Below, piece after piece: positions 1 to 9,045 of a DNA stretch of 64,000 bases (the stretch's first letter is position 1; each line of letters opens with the position of its first letter). Origin of the DNA: Candidatus Thiodiazotropha sp. (ex Epidulcina cf. delphinae) (lineage in GTDB: Bacteria > Pseudomonadota > Gammaproteobacteria > Chromatiales > Chromatiaceae); the NCBI GenBank assembly GCA_025656455.1, contig JAHXHS010000011.1, forward strand, positions 62,001-126,000, in the 5' to 3' direction. The translations under genes were made by a program, and so were the position numbers. The notes below the pieces were generated by a model. That model saw only the letters and a program-made list of their open reading frames with translations. It searched no databases and was not told the origin of the DNA.

Positions 1-4
1 CGCC

Positions 5-1720
5 GTGGAATCGGAAGGCGGAGGGGCCGGCGGTATCGAAGCGGAGCGAATACGCAAGCAACTGTTTGAGTTGGTCGGGCCTGGATGGGAGGCGATGACC
101 GAACGCTTCAATGTGCGTCAACTGCATTTTCATCTGGCGCCCGGCGCGCTCACGTTTCTGCGTATTCACAAACGCGACAAGTTCGGCGATCGACTCGATG
201 AGATGCGCCAAACAGTGGTGGATGCGAATGTCTTGCGCAGACCGACGAGGGGTTTCGAAATCGGCAGGACCTATGCCGGTATCCGCGGCGTGACACCGGT
301 CTACGCGCAAGATGTCGGGACGGCGGAGCGGGTTCACGTCGGCGCTCTGGAGGCTGGAACCTCTTTTCCGCAGATACTGTCACTGCTCAGGCGCCACACG
401 CATATCAGCTTCGCGGTACTCTTGAAGCAGCAGCGTCTGGATTTCAAGGTGTGGCCGGAATCGTTAAAACGTCTTTATGAAATACGTCCCCCCGTTTCCG
501 GGTTTTACATCGAGGCCAGCAGTGACGAGACCATGGCGAGGGATCTGCTCGGATTGAAAGAAGTGCGCCGGTCAATGGTCGATGGGAGCAGTGTGATCGT
601 TGAGGAAATGCACCACCCATTGGCTGTCACATCCTTCCCGTTGTATGACTACCAGGGGAGTCTGCTCGCCGATCCGGAGAGTGTCGGACAAATCCTGATG
701 TGGCGGGACGCCACTGCCTCATTGGCCAAGTTTAGGTCTGGGGTGAAAAACAATATCCTCTTTGCCGTGGCGGTGTTTGTGATGCTCGAAATCATTATCT
801 ACCTGGGCATAGGCCGGGTTACCAGACGCCTAGAAGAGGAGGTGGCGGAACAGACACGGCAACTGAGGCATGCCAATGTAAAACTGGAACAGCGGAACCG
901 TGAGTTGAGCGACTCTCTGGGACAACTCAAAACCACTCAGGCGCAATTGATAGAATCGGAGATGATGGCGTCGTTGGCGGGGTTGGTCGCTGGAGTGGCC
1001 CACGAAATCAACACCCCCGTGGGCACCAGCGTGACTGCGGCCTCACATCTGGTTGACCGGGTCGACGCCACCAGCCGGCTATTCGATGAAGGTGAGATGA
1101 CCCGTACTGATCTGGCCAGGTTTTTTCATAAGACAGCCAAGGCCTGCGACATTATTCTCTCCAATCTCAGCCGTGCGGGCGGTCTGGTAAAAAGCTTTAA
1201 AAGGGTGGCGGTTGATCAGAGCAGTCTGCAACAGCGCCGCTTCGATCTTTGCGAATACATGGAAGAGATCCGGTTGAGTCTGCAACCCAGGCTGAAAAAA
1301 ACACCGCATCGACTGATCCTGGAGTGCGAGCATGGATTGGAGCTCGATAGTTATCCCGGCGCTTTGTCCCAGGTCTTGACCAATCTGGTGATGAACTCCC
1401 TGATTCACGGTTTTGGCGACCGGATCGATCCGCCCGGCGTGATGAAGGTGCAGGCCAGCCTGATCAATGGGAATCACGTTCGTCTAATCTACTCTGATGA
1501 CGGGAAGGGGATTGCCGAACAGGATGTTGCGCATATCTTCGAGCCTTTTTTTACCACTAACAGGGATGGTGGCAGTACAGGCCTGGGGCTGAACCTGGTC
1601 TACAATATCATTACCGGTAACCTTGGAGGCACTATACGCGTTGAGTCAGATATGGGAGTGGGAACCAGGTTTGTCATCGTGTTTCCCAGACATCATTCTC
1701 AGGAGAGAGGGTATGGATGA
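5..1720 (+). CDS. Membrane sensor histidine kinase with periplasmic Cache-like sensor domain (5' end possibly outside window)
   Basis: The protein senses an extracytoplasmic signal and phosphorylates a partner regulator, probably the next gene. Residues ~15-245 resemble a double-Cache type 3 sensor (FHLAPG, FGDRLDEMR, GFEIGRT, IRGVTPVY). One membrane helix lies at ~249-270 and a coiled coil at ~275-320. The HisKA H-box carries His333 (VAHEINTP). The HATPase has an N-box at ~460 (NLVMNSLIHG), a G1 box DDGKGI (~498), an F box FEPFFTT and a G2 box GSTGLGLN (~525). The first possible start is a GTG at base 5 and the frame is open to the window edge, so the true start with its N-terminal membrane anchor may lie upstream. 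The stop overlaps the next start (ATGA), implying translational coupling. The family call is firm; the signal is unknown. Confidence 0.88.
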   Translation: MESEGGGAGGIEAERIRKQLFELVGPGWEAMTERFNVRQLHFHLAPGALTFLRIHKRDKFGDRLDEMRQTVVDANVLRRPTRGFEIGRTYAGIRGVTPVYAQDVGTAERVHVGALEAGTSFPQILSLLRRHTHISFAVLLKQQRLDFKVWPESLKRLYEIRPPVSGFYIEASSDETMARDLLGLKEVRRSMVDGSSVIVEEMHHPLAVTSFPLYDYQGSLLADPESVGQILMWRDATASLAKFRSGVKNNILFAVAVFVMLEIIIYLGIGRVTRRLEEEVAEQTRQLRHANVKLEQRNRELSDSLGQLKTTQAQLIESEMMASLAGLVAGVAHEINTPVGTSVTAASHLVDRVDATSRLFDEGEMTRTDLARFFHKTAKACDIILSNLSRAGGLVKSFKRVAVDQSSLQQRRFDLCEYMEEIRLSLQPRLKKTPHRLILECEHGLELDSYPGALSQVLTNLVMNSLIHGFGDRIDPPGVMKVQASLINGNHVRLIYSDDGKGIAEQDVAHIFEPFFTTNRDGGSTGLGLNLVYNIITGNLGGTIRVESDMGVGTRFVIVFPRHHSQERGYG

Positions 1721-3312
1721 ATAGCCAGTCAGAGCAGCTTCTTTTCGCTCAAGAACGTGATCAACCGGGTCATGGGCGTTCCTCATGGCGAGTTCTTATC
1801 GTCGATGACGAACCGGACGTTCATGCTGTTACGGAACTGGCCTTGGAAGATCTGGTGTTCGAAGGAAAAGGTGTCGAGTTCGGACACGCTTATTCGGCAT
1901 TGGAGGCCAGGGAGTACCTGGAACGACATCAGGAAACGGTATTGGTGCTCTTGGATGTGGTGATGGAGAGCGATCATGCCGGATTGGGATTGGTTGATAC
2001 AATTCGTAATGAATTGAAGAATACCTTGGTTCGCATCATTCTACGAACCGGTCAGCCCGGCCAGGCGCCTGAGCGTGAAGTCATCCTGAGATATGACATC
2101 AACGACTATAAAGAGAAGGCGGATCTTTCGTCACACAAGCTCTTCTCATCGGTAATATCCGCGCTTCGCAGCTACCGGGATCTGACCATTATCGACAACA
2201 ACCGGCGTGGGCTGGAGAAGATTATTCGATCATCCGGTTCTTTGTATAACATCCACTCTTTAGAGACATTTATCAGCGGCGTTCTGACTCAGTTGGTGGC
2301 ATTGCTGAATCTGGGAGAGGAGACCTTTTACAGCCGCGCATTCGGTATCTTGAAAGAGAATGGCGGCGAGTCGATCGAACGGCAGCGCATTGTCGCCGGA
2401 ATGGGTGAGTATGCCCGCCTTACCAATGAATCCTTGGCTGATGCGGTGGATAGCCGAATACTCGAGCGAATCAAAAGAGCGGTCGCGGCGAAACGCAGTA
2501 TCTTCTACCCGGATGCCTGTCTGGTCGAACTGAGTAATACAGAGGGATGTAACGGCCTGCTGTATATCGAGGGACCCAATCTCAAGTTGGATGAGGTCGG
2601 ACGGAATCTGGTTGAGATATTCGCCAGCAACGCCGCCATTGCATTGAGCAATCTGTTTCTGCATCAGGAGATCGAATTAACCCAGCGGGAAGTCCTCTAT
2701 ACGCTGGCTGAATTCGCCGAATGCAGATCCAGGGAGACCAGCCGCCATGTCGCCCGTGTCAGCAAGCTTACCGGTCTGTTGGCCTGCAAACTGGGTCTCG
2801 CAAGCGACGAGAGTGATCTATTGCAATCGGCTGCGGCTATGCATGATATCGGTAAGCTTGCGATATCCACGGATATCCTTGAAAAGCCAGGGCCGCTCAA
2901 CGATGAGGAGTGGGGGAAGATAAAGGATCACTGCCGGTTTGGCCATGATTTGCTGAACCGGGCAAAACGGCCGTTGTTGAAATTGGCGGCCATCATTGCT
3001 CATCAGCACCATGAGCATTGGGATGGCGGGGGCTATCCGCTGGGATTGAAGGGTGATGAGATCCACTTGTACGGCCGTATCGTGGCCGTTGCAGACGTCT
3101 TCGATGCCCTGGGTAACCGCCGGGTTTATAAGGAGGCCTGGCCCGTGGAACGGGTGGGCGACTATTTTCACCGCCAACGCGGCAAACAGTTCGATCCGCA
3201 ATTGACCGACCTGCTGCTTGAACATCTTGACGAGTTCGCAGATATCAGAGAGGTCTACAGTGACGAGCGTTTTACCCGGCCGCACTTGGCCAGTGATATT
3301 GCGGAGTACTAG
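1717..3312 (+). CDS. Response regulator with REC, DUF3369 and HD-GYP domains
   Basis: This is probably a cyclic-di-GMP phosphodiesterase controlled by phosphorylation. An N-terminal receiver domain has the acidic pocket VDDEPD (~28-33) and the likely phosphoacceptor Asp80 (LLDVVME). The middle (~170-315) matches the DUF3369 type of sensor module usually found between REC and HD-GYP. The C-terminal HD-GYP domain keeps its motifs: HDIGK at ~376 and HQHHEHWDGGGYP at 429-441. It overlaps the upstream kinase by 4 nt, so the two form a dedicated two-component pair. The 3' end overlaps the convergent lysA: both TAG stops lie in one palindromic CTAG at 3309-3312. Intact HD and GYP residues suggest an active enzyme; the output pathway is not shown. 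Confidence 0.9.
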   Translation: MNSQSEQLLFAQERDQPGHGRSSWRVLIVDDEPDVHAVTELALEDLVFEGKGVEFGHAYSALEAREYLERHQETVLVLLDVVMESDHAGLGLVDTIRNELKNTLVRIILRTGQPGQAPEREVILRYDINDYKEKADLSSHKLFSSVISALRSYRDLTIIDNNRRGLEKIIRSSGSLYNIHSLETFISGVLTQLVALLNLGEETFYSRAFGILKENGGESIERQRIVAGMGEYARLTNESLADAVDSRILERIKRAVAAKRSIFYPDACLVELSNTEGCNGLLYIEGPNLKLDEVGRNLVEIFASNAAIALSNLFLHQEIELTQREVLYTLAEFAECRSRETSRHVARVSKLTGLLACKLGLASDESDLLQSAAAMHDIGKLAISTDILEKPGPLNDEEWGKIKDHCRFGHDLLNRAKRPLLKLAAIIAHQHHEHWDGGGYPLGLKGDEIHLYGRIVAVADVFDALGNRRVYKEAWPVERVGDYFHRQRGKQFDPQLTDLLLEHLDEFADIREVYSDERFTRPHLASDIAEY

Positions 3313-4565
3313 CCCGGATTGAATAGATCAGGTTCGTAGCTGAGTGTGGCCAGGAGGTCGCTCAGGCTCTCTTCCCGGCGAATCAGTTCCACGCCGTCGT
3401 CTTCACGCAGCAACAGCTCCTTGGGTCTGGGTTTACCGTTATAGTTGAAGCCCATGGCGTGGCCGTGGGCGCCGGTATCGTGAATGTAGAGGATGTCGCC
3501 ATCCTGCATCCTCGGCAGCGGGCGTTGAATGGCGAATTTGTCGTTGTTTTCGCACAGGGAGCCGACCACGTCCACCGTCTCTTCCTCTCCATCCTTACCG
3601 AGCACCGTGATGTGGTGATAGGCGCCGTACATGCCGGGCCGCATCAGTGAAGACATGCAGGCGTCGACCCCTACATAGGTGCGGTAGATCTCTTTTCGAT
3701 TGATCGCGCGTGTGACCAATACCCCGTGCGGGCCGGTCATGTAGCGCCCGCTCTCCAAGTAGAGCCTCGGGGCATATCCATGATGGTTTTTGAAGACCTG
3801 GAAAAGATCACTGATCTCTTGCCCCATGCTGGCGATATCCAGGGGTCTTTCCTCAGGGCGATAGGGGATGCCGAGACCTCCGCCGATATTGATGAATTCG
3901 AATTCAATGCCGAGTGCTTCGGAGAGCCAGGTCACCCGGTCCAGCAGCATTCTGGCGGTTTCCACCATATAGGCATGGTTGAGTTCGTTGGAGGCCAGCA
4001 TGGTGTGGAGTCCGAAACGTCTCACGCCAAGCTGTCTTGCCTTGCCGTAGGCATCGAGAAGTTGATCATGAGCGACGCCGTATTTTGATTCCACGGGATT
4101 GCCGATGATGCTGTTACCGGTGCGCCGTTCACCCGGATTGTAACGGAAACAGATCAGCTCGGGCATTTGCGGCACCTTGTCGAGCAGTGAAATGTCGTCA
4201 AGGTTGAGTATGCATCCGCCATCCGCCCCCGCTGCGGTAAACTCTTCAGCACTGGTATTGTTCGAGGTGAACATGATCTGTTCACCCCGGGCGCCAACCT
4301 GTCGGCTCAATGCCAATTCAGCGCTTGAACTGCAATCGAAGCCGAACCCCATGTTCTGCATGATCTTGAGGATAGCCGGATTGGGCAGTGCCTTGACGGC
4401 AAAATATTCACGAAACTGAGCAATCCCGGCAAAGGCCTGGATCAGGCCTTTGCCCGTGTTACGGATCCCTTTTTCATCATAGAGATGAAAGGGGGTGCCG
4501 TAGTGTTCGGTGATGCTCTCCAGTGATTGAGAGAGCCGTTCTGCAAAGTCGTTGGAGATCGGCAC
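3309..4565 (-). CDS. lysA: Diaminopimelate decarboxylase-type PLP enzyme
   Basis: A fold-type III PLP decarboxylase, probably converting meso-diaminopimelate to L-lysine in the cytoplasm. The PLP lysine motif is YFAVKALPNP (~54-63), followed by GFGFDCSS, HTMLASNE, the glycine-rich phosphate loop NIGGGLGIPY and the distal catalytic motif GSLCENNDKFA. Length is 418 aa, normal for the family. The start is GTG at 4565; its G is the last base of the dapL stop (TAGTG), so the two genes are translationally coupled. A carboxynorspermidine decarboxylase is the main alternative within this fold, but coupling to dapL makes the lysine route much more likely. The stop is shared in CTAG with the convergent HD-GYP gene. 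Confidence 0.85.
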   Translation of the reverse strand: MPISNDFAERLSQSLESITEHYGTPFHLYDEKGIRNTGKGLIQAFAGIAQFREYFAVKALPNPAILKIMQNMGFGFDCSSSAELALSRQVGARGEQIMFTSNNTSAEEFTAAGADGGCILNLDDISLLDKVPQMPELICFRYNPGERRTGNSIIGNPVESKYGVAHDQLLDAYGKARQLGVRRFGLHTMLASNELNHAYMVETARMLLDRVTWLSEALGIEFEFINIGGGLGIPYRPEERPLDIASMGQEISDLFQVFKNHHGYAPRLYLESGRYMTGPHGVLVTRAINRKEIYRTYVGVDACMSSLMRPGMYGAYHHITVLGKDGEEETVDVVGSLCENNDKFAIQRPLPRMQDGDILYIHDTGAHGHAMGFNYNGKPRPKELLLREDDGVELIRREESLSDLLATLSYEPDLFNPG

Positions 4566-5785
4566 TAGAGTGACTCACTGATTCTGGACATGGCTTGCTG
4601 TACATTTTCAAAGCTGTTAAAGGCGCTGATGCGTATATAGCCTTCACCGCATTTTCCGAAGCCGGCGCCGGGGGTGCAGACGACGCCGGCCTCATTCAAC
4701 AGGGTGTCGAAGAAGGCCCAGGAGTCCCCTTTGGCATCGATCCAGATGTAGGGCGAGTTCTCGCCGCCGATACAGTCGTAACCCAGGGATTCCATCCGTT
4801 CGCGGATATATCGGGCATTCTTCAGGTAGTAGGATACCAGCGCCTTGACCTGGGCGCGCCCCGCTTCGCTGTAGACGGCCTCGGCCGCCCGCTGAACCGG
4901 ATATGAAACGCTGTTGAATTTTGTCGTATGACGGCGGTTCCAGAGATCGTGAATGGCGGCGGACTCACCGTTGGCCAGATAGGCGGTGCAATCCTTGGGC
5001 ACCACGGTGTAGGCGCATCGGGTGCCGGTAAAGCCCGCGGTTTTGGAGAAACTGCGAAATTCGACCGCCACCTCGCGCGCGCCGTCGATCTCATAGATGG
5101 AGCGGGGCAGACTCTCGTCCTGTACGAAAGCCTCGTAAGCGGCATCGAACAGGATCAGGGCCTGGTTGGCCTTAGCGTAGTCGACCCATGCCTGCAACTG
5201 CTCCTTGGTTGCCGTGGCGCCGGTCGGATTATTGGGGAAACAGAGGTAGATCAAGTCCACGGGTTCACTGGGCAGGTCAGGAATGAAGCCGTTGGCCTTA
5301 TTGCCATCCAGGTAGGTAAGGCCGGCATAACGGCCCCCTTGCGCTTCACCGGTACGGCCTGCCATGACATTGGTATCCACGTAGACCGGATAGACGGGAT
5401 CGGGGATGGCGACGCGGATATCGTTGGCAAAGATCTCCTGGAAGTTGCCTGAGTCGCATTTGGCGCCGTCACTGACGAAGATCTCGTCGGCGGCGATAGC
5501 GCACCCGCGGGATTGGTAGTCGCCCTCGGCGATGGCCTCACGCAGGAAATCATAACCCTGCTCAGGGCCGTAGCCATGAAAGGTGGCGTCGTCGGCCATC
5601 TCGTCGACGGCCGCATGAAAGGCCTTGACGCAGGCGTCCGGCAGGGCGCGGGTGACGTCGCCTATGCCTAGGCGGATGATGTGCTTGTGCGGATTCGCCG
5701 CCTGGAAGGCAGTGACCCGTTTTGCAATATCCGAAAACAGGTAGGAGGCTTGGAGTTTCTTATAGTTCTCATTGATCTTGATCAT
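4565..5785 (-). CDS. dapL: LL-diaminopimelate aminotransferase
   Basis: PLP-dependent class I/II aminotransferase that converts tetrahydrodipicolinate directly to LL-diaminopimelate, bypassing the succinylase steps. The 406-aa protein begins [17 protein letters not shown] and continues [35 protein letters not shown] and a PLP-lysine motif [12 protein letters not shown] (~239-250). The SDGAKCD segment and LGIGDVT start are strong DapL signatures. A Shine-Dalgarno-like AGGTG precedes the ATG. It leads a two-gene unit with lysA. DapL is better known from cyanobacteria, chlamydiae, plants and deltaproteobacteria than from gammaproteobacteria, so this may be a laterally acquired variant pathway; dapB appears at the far end of the window. 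Confidence 0.9.
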   Translation of the reverse strand: MIKINENYKKLQASYLFSDIAKRVTAFQAANPHKHIIRLGIGDVTRALPDACVKAFHAAVDEMADDATFHGYGPEQGYDFLREAIAEGDYQSRGCAIAADEIFVSDGAKCDSGNFQEIFANDIRVAIPDPVYPVYVDTNVMAGRTGEAQGGRYAGLTYLDGNKANGFIPDLPSEPVDLIYLCFPNNPTGATATKEQLQAWVDYAKANQALILFDAAYEAFVQDESLPRSIYEIDGAREVAVEFRSFSKTAGFTGTRCAYTVVPKDCTAYLANGESAAIHDLWNRRHTTKFNSVSYPVQRAAEAVYSEAGRAQVKALVSYYLKNARYIRERMESLGYDCIGGENSPYIWIDAKGDSWAFFDTLLNEAGVVCTPGAGFGKCGEGYIRISAFNSFENVQQAMSRISESL

Positions 5786-5901
5786 GCTACACCTCGGAAA
5801 ACCGAAAAACGGGCCATTATACAGAGATTGCGCCTGAGTTGGAGCGGCACACCCTTTCCAAGAACCGCAACGCAGGGCAGGCTCAATTGCAACCCCCCTG
5901 T

Positions 5902-6246
5902 TTAGCTGAAAATCCTCGAATATTCATCTGTTTTGAATCCCACGTGCAGCGATTTTCCTTTCTCCAGTACCGGTCGCTTGATAATCGAAGGGGTCCGAAG
6001 CATTACTTGAATGGCGCTGGCCTGGTCGATATTCGCCTTTACCGCGTCATCCAACTTACGCCATGTCATGCCGCGGCGGTTCAGCAGGGACTCCCAACCC
6101 AGCGTCTCGACCCATCGGCGTAGCTGTTTCTCATTCACCCCCGCTTTCTTGTAGTCATGGAATTCATAGGGGATACCCTGCTTTTCCAGCCACTGACGGG
6201 CCTTTTTGATGGTGTCGCAATTCGGAATGCCGTAGAGCTTGATCAT
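5902..6246 (-). CDS. ArsC/Spx-family thioredoxin-fold reductase (YffB-like)
   Basis: A small ArsC-fold protein of 114 aa with N-terminal motif [20 protein letters not shown] and C-terminal [11 protein letters not shown], the arginine-bearing signature of this family. It has the single N-terminal cysteine (C10) typical of YffB-like members rather than the multi-cysteine arsenate reductases. I use the internal ATG at 6246, where homology begins; an upstream in-frame start at 6306 would add 20 residues with no family similarity. YffB-like genes often sit near dap genes in proteobacteria, which matches the nearby dapL-lysA. The substrate is not established; glutathione-dependent thiol reduction is the usual suggestion. 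Confidence 0.8.
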   Translation of the reverse strand: MIKLYGIPNCDTIKKARQWLEKQGIPYEFHDYKKAGVNEKQLRRWVETLGWESLLNRRGMTWRKLDDAVKANIDQASAIQVMLRTPSIIKRPVLEKGKSLHVGFKTDEYSRIFS

Positions 6247-6495
6247 TGTTTCAGCATAGTCATTGTCGGGACGGCTAGTATAGAATATGCGTCGGTCGTC
6301 AACCAACGAGTGGAAGCTTATTAACCTGGCAACCTGATATATCGGGTTAATAGTAACCGTGAAATGCAGTTCATCCCCTTTTTTTCACCATGGGGTTCGT
6401 AAACTCTGGAGCAGGAGTTTTTTTTGTGGTTCGAGAAGTGCTAGTATCTACCGGCATTTAGAATTGACTAGCCATTCCCGTAAAAGGATTTTGTT

Positions 6496-6708
6496 ATGAA
6501 AAGAGATGATGAAGATGACGGCTGGCAGATCCATGTGGAAAAGCGCCTGATTACCCATCGCAGTGGATTCAAGGCGGAATATAAGGATGCCAGTATCTAC
6601 GGAATCAAGCATTTTCCCATTGAGGCCACCATCCGCGATATTCGTGACATGGTGGTCAGGGCGGAAGAGATCCTCTCTCGCTCGAAGCTGGGGGCGGAGG
6701 CTGATTAG
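6496..6708 (+). CDS. Conserved-looking small hypothetical protein (70 aa)
   Basis: A 70-residue acidic cytoplasmic protein starting MKRDDEDDGWQIHVEKRL. There is no signal peptide or membrane segment. Residues ~45-60 (EATIRDIRDMVVRAEEIL) look like one amphipathic helix. An AAAAGGATTTTG ribosome-binding region precedes the ATG. The stop overlaps the stop of the convergent lipase-maturation-factor gene (TTAG at 6705-6708). I do not recognise a family. Tight convergent packing and a good start make it a credible gene. Confidence 0.6.
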   Translation: MKRDDEDDGWQIHVEKRLITHRSGFKAEYKDASIYGIKHFPIEATIRDIRDMVVRAEEILSRSKLGAEAD

Positions 6709-8171
6709 GGTTTTCTCGGCTCGATTCGTGGAAACTGGCCAAGATATTCCGCCCGCCACCAGTTCCCGCTCCGTAACCTCTCCTCCATGCTGGTGAAGTG
6801 GTAACGGTAGGCTGACACCCGCAGGTAGCGTGGAGGGGCGTTCGGAAAAGGGTCTGTTGCCAATAGCCGGGTGACACTGGGAGATCCCTGGTGCAACCGC
6901 TGCATGAAGCGGCCGAACCAGTTCATATGCACCGCCTGCTGGGTCGGTGTGAACCAGATCATCCAGTCCAGCCTCGGTTGATGGGGAACATTGAAGGTGG
7001 GAGCCCGGGACGGGTCACCAGGTTTATATTTGAAATCATAGGTTTGCCACACCTGTCCGTCGTTGGATCCCTGGATGACGAGTTCAATACGATCTATCTG
7101 CATGGTCGGGAAAATGTGAAAGATGTGGCCGATACCGAAGCGCCGCACCCAGTCAGAGAATGGCTGAATGGCATCTGCCGCCGAGTAGCGGGCGACCTGT
7201 GTGGTAAAGCCGATCAGGCTGGCCGGTAAAATAAGCAAAAACGAAACAATAATCAGGCTGGTCCGAGCCTTGCCTGGAACCTTTTCCGAGGTTTGCAGGC
7301 GATGCTGCAATGATCTGGGCAGGATACGACCGACAATCCTGTCATCCAGTAGAAACAGGCACAGCAGGATCGTCAGCAGATTGATGAAATTGTGGTTACT
7401 GGTGGCGATGATCAGAAGTTGCATCAAGATGGTGATGCCTGCCGCGGCCAGTCGGTAGCGCCTCGGGAGGAAGATGAAAAAGGGCACGATCAGTTCACTG
7501 AAAAAGGTCACTCCCACCCCGGTTTGGAGTAACCACTCAGGTAGCTGGTGGGCATACCAGGCCCCGACGTGGGGCAGGGGTTGAGTCTCGAAATAGTGAT
7601 TCAGGGCGGTGAAGCCGGACCAGGCAGGGTCTCCGCTGACCAGCTTGAATAGACCCGACATGAAACGCAGGCGAAACAGCAGCCAGTCGAACAGGAAAAT
7701 CAATAGCCGGTTCGCTCCGCCCGGCAGAAAGATGGCGAGAAATCCCGCTTCCAACAGCAGGGTGTCCCATTGAAAATTGGTGAATACCTGGCCCGCGTGA
7801 TAGAGCGAGAGATAGAGAACAAAGAGGAGAATCAGTGAAAATCGCTCCCAACGTCCGAAAAGCAGCACCAGTGACACCATGACGCCCAGTAGGGCCGTGC
7901 CCTGTAACGGGGCGTCACCGCTGCCGACCCACCAGAAGATCGAGGGAAACCATAGTCGGGCATGCTCACCCAGATGGCGGGTTGCAAGGTCGAAATGTTC
8001 ACCCAAAGGGAGGATTCCGTCGTCTCCCGCCAGACCGGTGATCTGCACCGCCAGGGAGGTGAATGCCACCAGATAGATCAAGGACAACAGGCGCAGGAAA
8101 AGCCAGGCCGTCAGGCGATATTCCGTGGCGGGTTGAAGCAGTCGTTTAATGAGTGGGGGCGACCGGTCCAT
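6705..8171 (-). CDS. Lipase maturation factor family membrane protein
   Basis: An integral membrane protein of 488 aa resembling the LMF1 family, whose vertebrate members help lipases mature in the ER; bacterial roles are unknown. Several membrane spans occupy ~20-330 (for example LTAWLFLRLLSLIYLVAF and SNHNFINLLTILLCLFLL). Conserved-looking stretches include FQWDTLLLEAGFLAIF, LRFMSGLFKLVSGDPAW and SNHNF. The soluble C-terminus has LDWMIWFTPT. I start at ATG 8171 (MDRSPPLIKRLL). Frames open further upstream, but that extension would overlap the divergent YceH gene and carries no homology. The gene overlaps the small convergent gene at its 3' end by 4 nt. Confidence 0.8.
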   Translation of the reverse strand: MDRSPPLIKRLLQPATEYRLTAWLFLRLLSLIYLVAFTSLAVQITGLAGDDGILPLGEHFDLATRHLGEHARLWFPSIFWWVGSGDAPLQGTALLGVMVSLVLLFGRWERFSLILLFVLYLSLYHAGQVFTNFQWDTLLLEAGFLAIFLPGGANRLLIFLFDWLLFRLRFMSGLFKLVSGDPAWSGFTALNHYFETQPLPHVGAWYAHQLPEWLLQTGVGVTFFSELIVPFFIFLPRRYRLAAAGITILMQLLIIATSNHNFINLLTILLCLFLLDDRIVGRILPRSLQHRLQTSEKVPGKARTSLIIVSFLLILPASLIGFTTQVARYSAADAIQPFSDWVRRFGIGHIFHIFPTMQIDRIELVIQGSNDGQVWQTYDFKYKPGDPSRAPTFNVPHQPRLDWMIWFTPTQQAVHMNWFGRFMQRLHQGSPSVTRLLATDPFPNAPPRYLRVSAYRYHFTSMEERLRSGNWWRAEYLGQFPRIEPRKP

Positions 8172-8279
8172 GGGATTATCCTGGCGGATGGGAAGGCTTT
8201 GGTCCAGGTTAGGGTTAGTAAGTATTTGAATCCGCGGATTCATGACAGTGAATTGTATAAGTCGTTCCGGAAATATGAT

Positions 8280-8957
8280 ATGCGAATAGAGATAACCCCC
8301 TTGGAGGCACGGGTGATCGGGAGTCTGATCGAGAAGGAGATCACCACCCCCGATCAGTATCCGCTCTCGCTCAGCGCCCTGACTAACGCCTGCAATCAGA
8401 AGAGTAGCCGTCATCCGGTGATGCAGTTGAGCGAGATGGAGGTGCAGGATTTGCTCGACGGGCTGCGAAAGAAGCATCTGGTCAGCGACCGTACCGGTTT
8501 TGGCAGCCGGGTGGCCAAGTTCCAGCACCGTTTCTGTAATACCGACTTCGGAGCCGTTGAGTTTTCACCCCAGGAACTGGGTGTGCTTTGTGTATTATTG
8601 TTGAGAGGGGCGCAGACGCCAGGCGAATTGCGCAGCCGCACCAATCGTCTGTGTCAGTTCTCCGATGTACAGCAGACTGAGAGCGTGCTAGAGGGTCTCA
8701 TACAACGCAAAGACGGGCCTTTTGTGGCCCGCCTGGCGTGCGAGCCGGGCAAGCGGGAATCGCGCTATGCCCACCTGTTTTGCGGTGAGGTAGAGAATCC
8801 GCATGCACTACTGACCGCGGAGGCATCAGGGGTGCAAGGGCCGGTGCTGGACGACAGTTCCCGGCTGCGGCAGTTGGAGGAGTGTGTGCGGGAGATGCGG
8901 GAGGAGTTGGATGCGCTCAAAATACGCATTGAAACAATCCAGAGTGAGCAGGAGTAG
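8280..8957 (+). CDS. YceH/DUF480 family winged-helix protein
   Basis: A 225-aa soluble protein of the YceH (UPF0502/DUF480) family. It carries two winged-helix-like repeats: residues ~1-85 (ITPLEARVIGSLIEKE, TTPDQYPLSLSALTNACNQKSSR, HPVM) and ~90-180 (FSPQELGVLCVLLLRGAQTPGELRSR). The C-terminus (~195-225) is a predicted coiled coil (LEECVREMREELDALK). The ATG at 8280 is the family start; the frame is open for about 106 codons upstream but that stretch is antisense to the LMF gene and shows no homology. The molecular function is not known; the fold suggests nucleic-acid binding. Confidence 0.88.
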   Translation: MRIEITPLEARVIGSLIEKEITTPDQYPLSLSALTNACNQKSSRHPVMQLSEMEVQDLLDGLRKKHLVSDRTGFGSRVAKFQHRFCNTDFGAVEFSPQELGVLCVLLLRGAQTPGELRSRTNRLCQFSDVQQTESVLEGLIQRKDGPFVARLACEPGKRESRYAHLFCGEVENPHALLTAEASGVQGPVLDDSSRLRQLEECVREMREELDALKIRIETIQSEQE

Positions 8958-9045
8958 GTGATCGTGGGGTATACTGCAGTTGCCAGAGCGGGTGTGGAGC
9001 GGTCTTGGTTTTCAAGTTAATCCAGGGGTTTTATTGGAGTCATCT

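Noticed and set aside
6401..6425. AAACTC...GAGTTT followed by T-run, terminator-like
   Set aside because: Short 6-bp stem and no gene upstream on that strand; not enough to call a terminator or small RNA.
7962..8279. Extension of the YceH gene to an earlier start
   Set aside because: The added residues are antisense to the LMF gene, and the family start is at 8280.
8172..8528. N-terminal extension of the LMF gene up to 8528
   Set aside because: It runs antisense through the YceH coding region and has no family similarity; ATG 8171 gives a normal protein.
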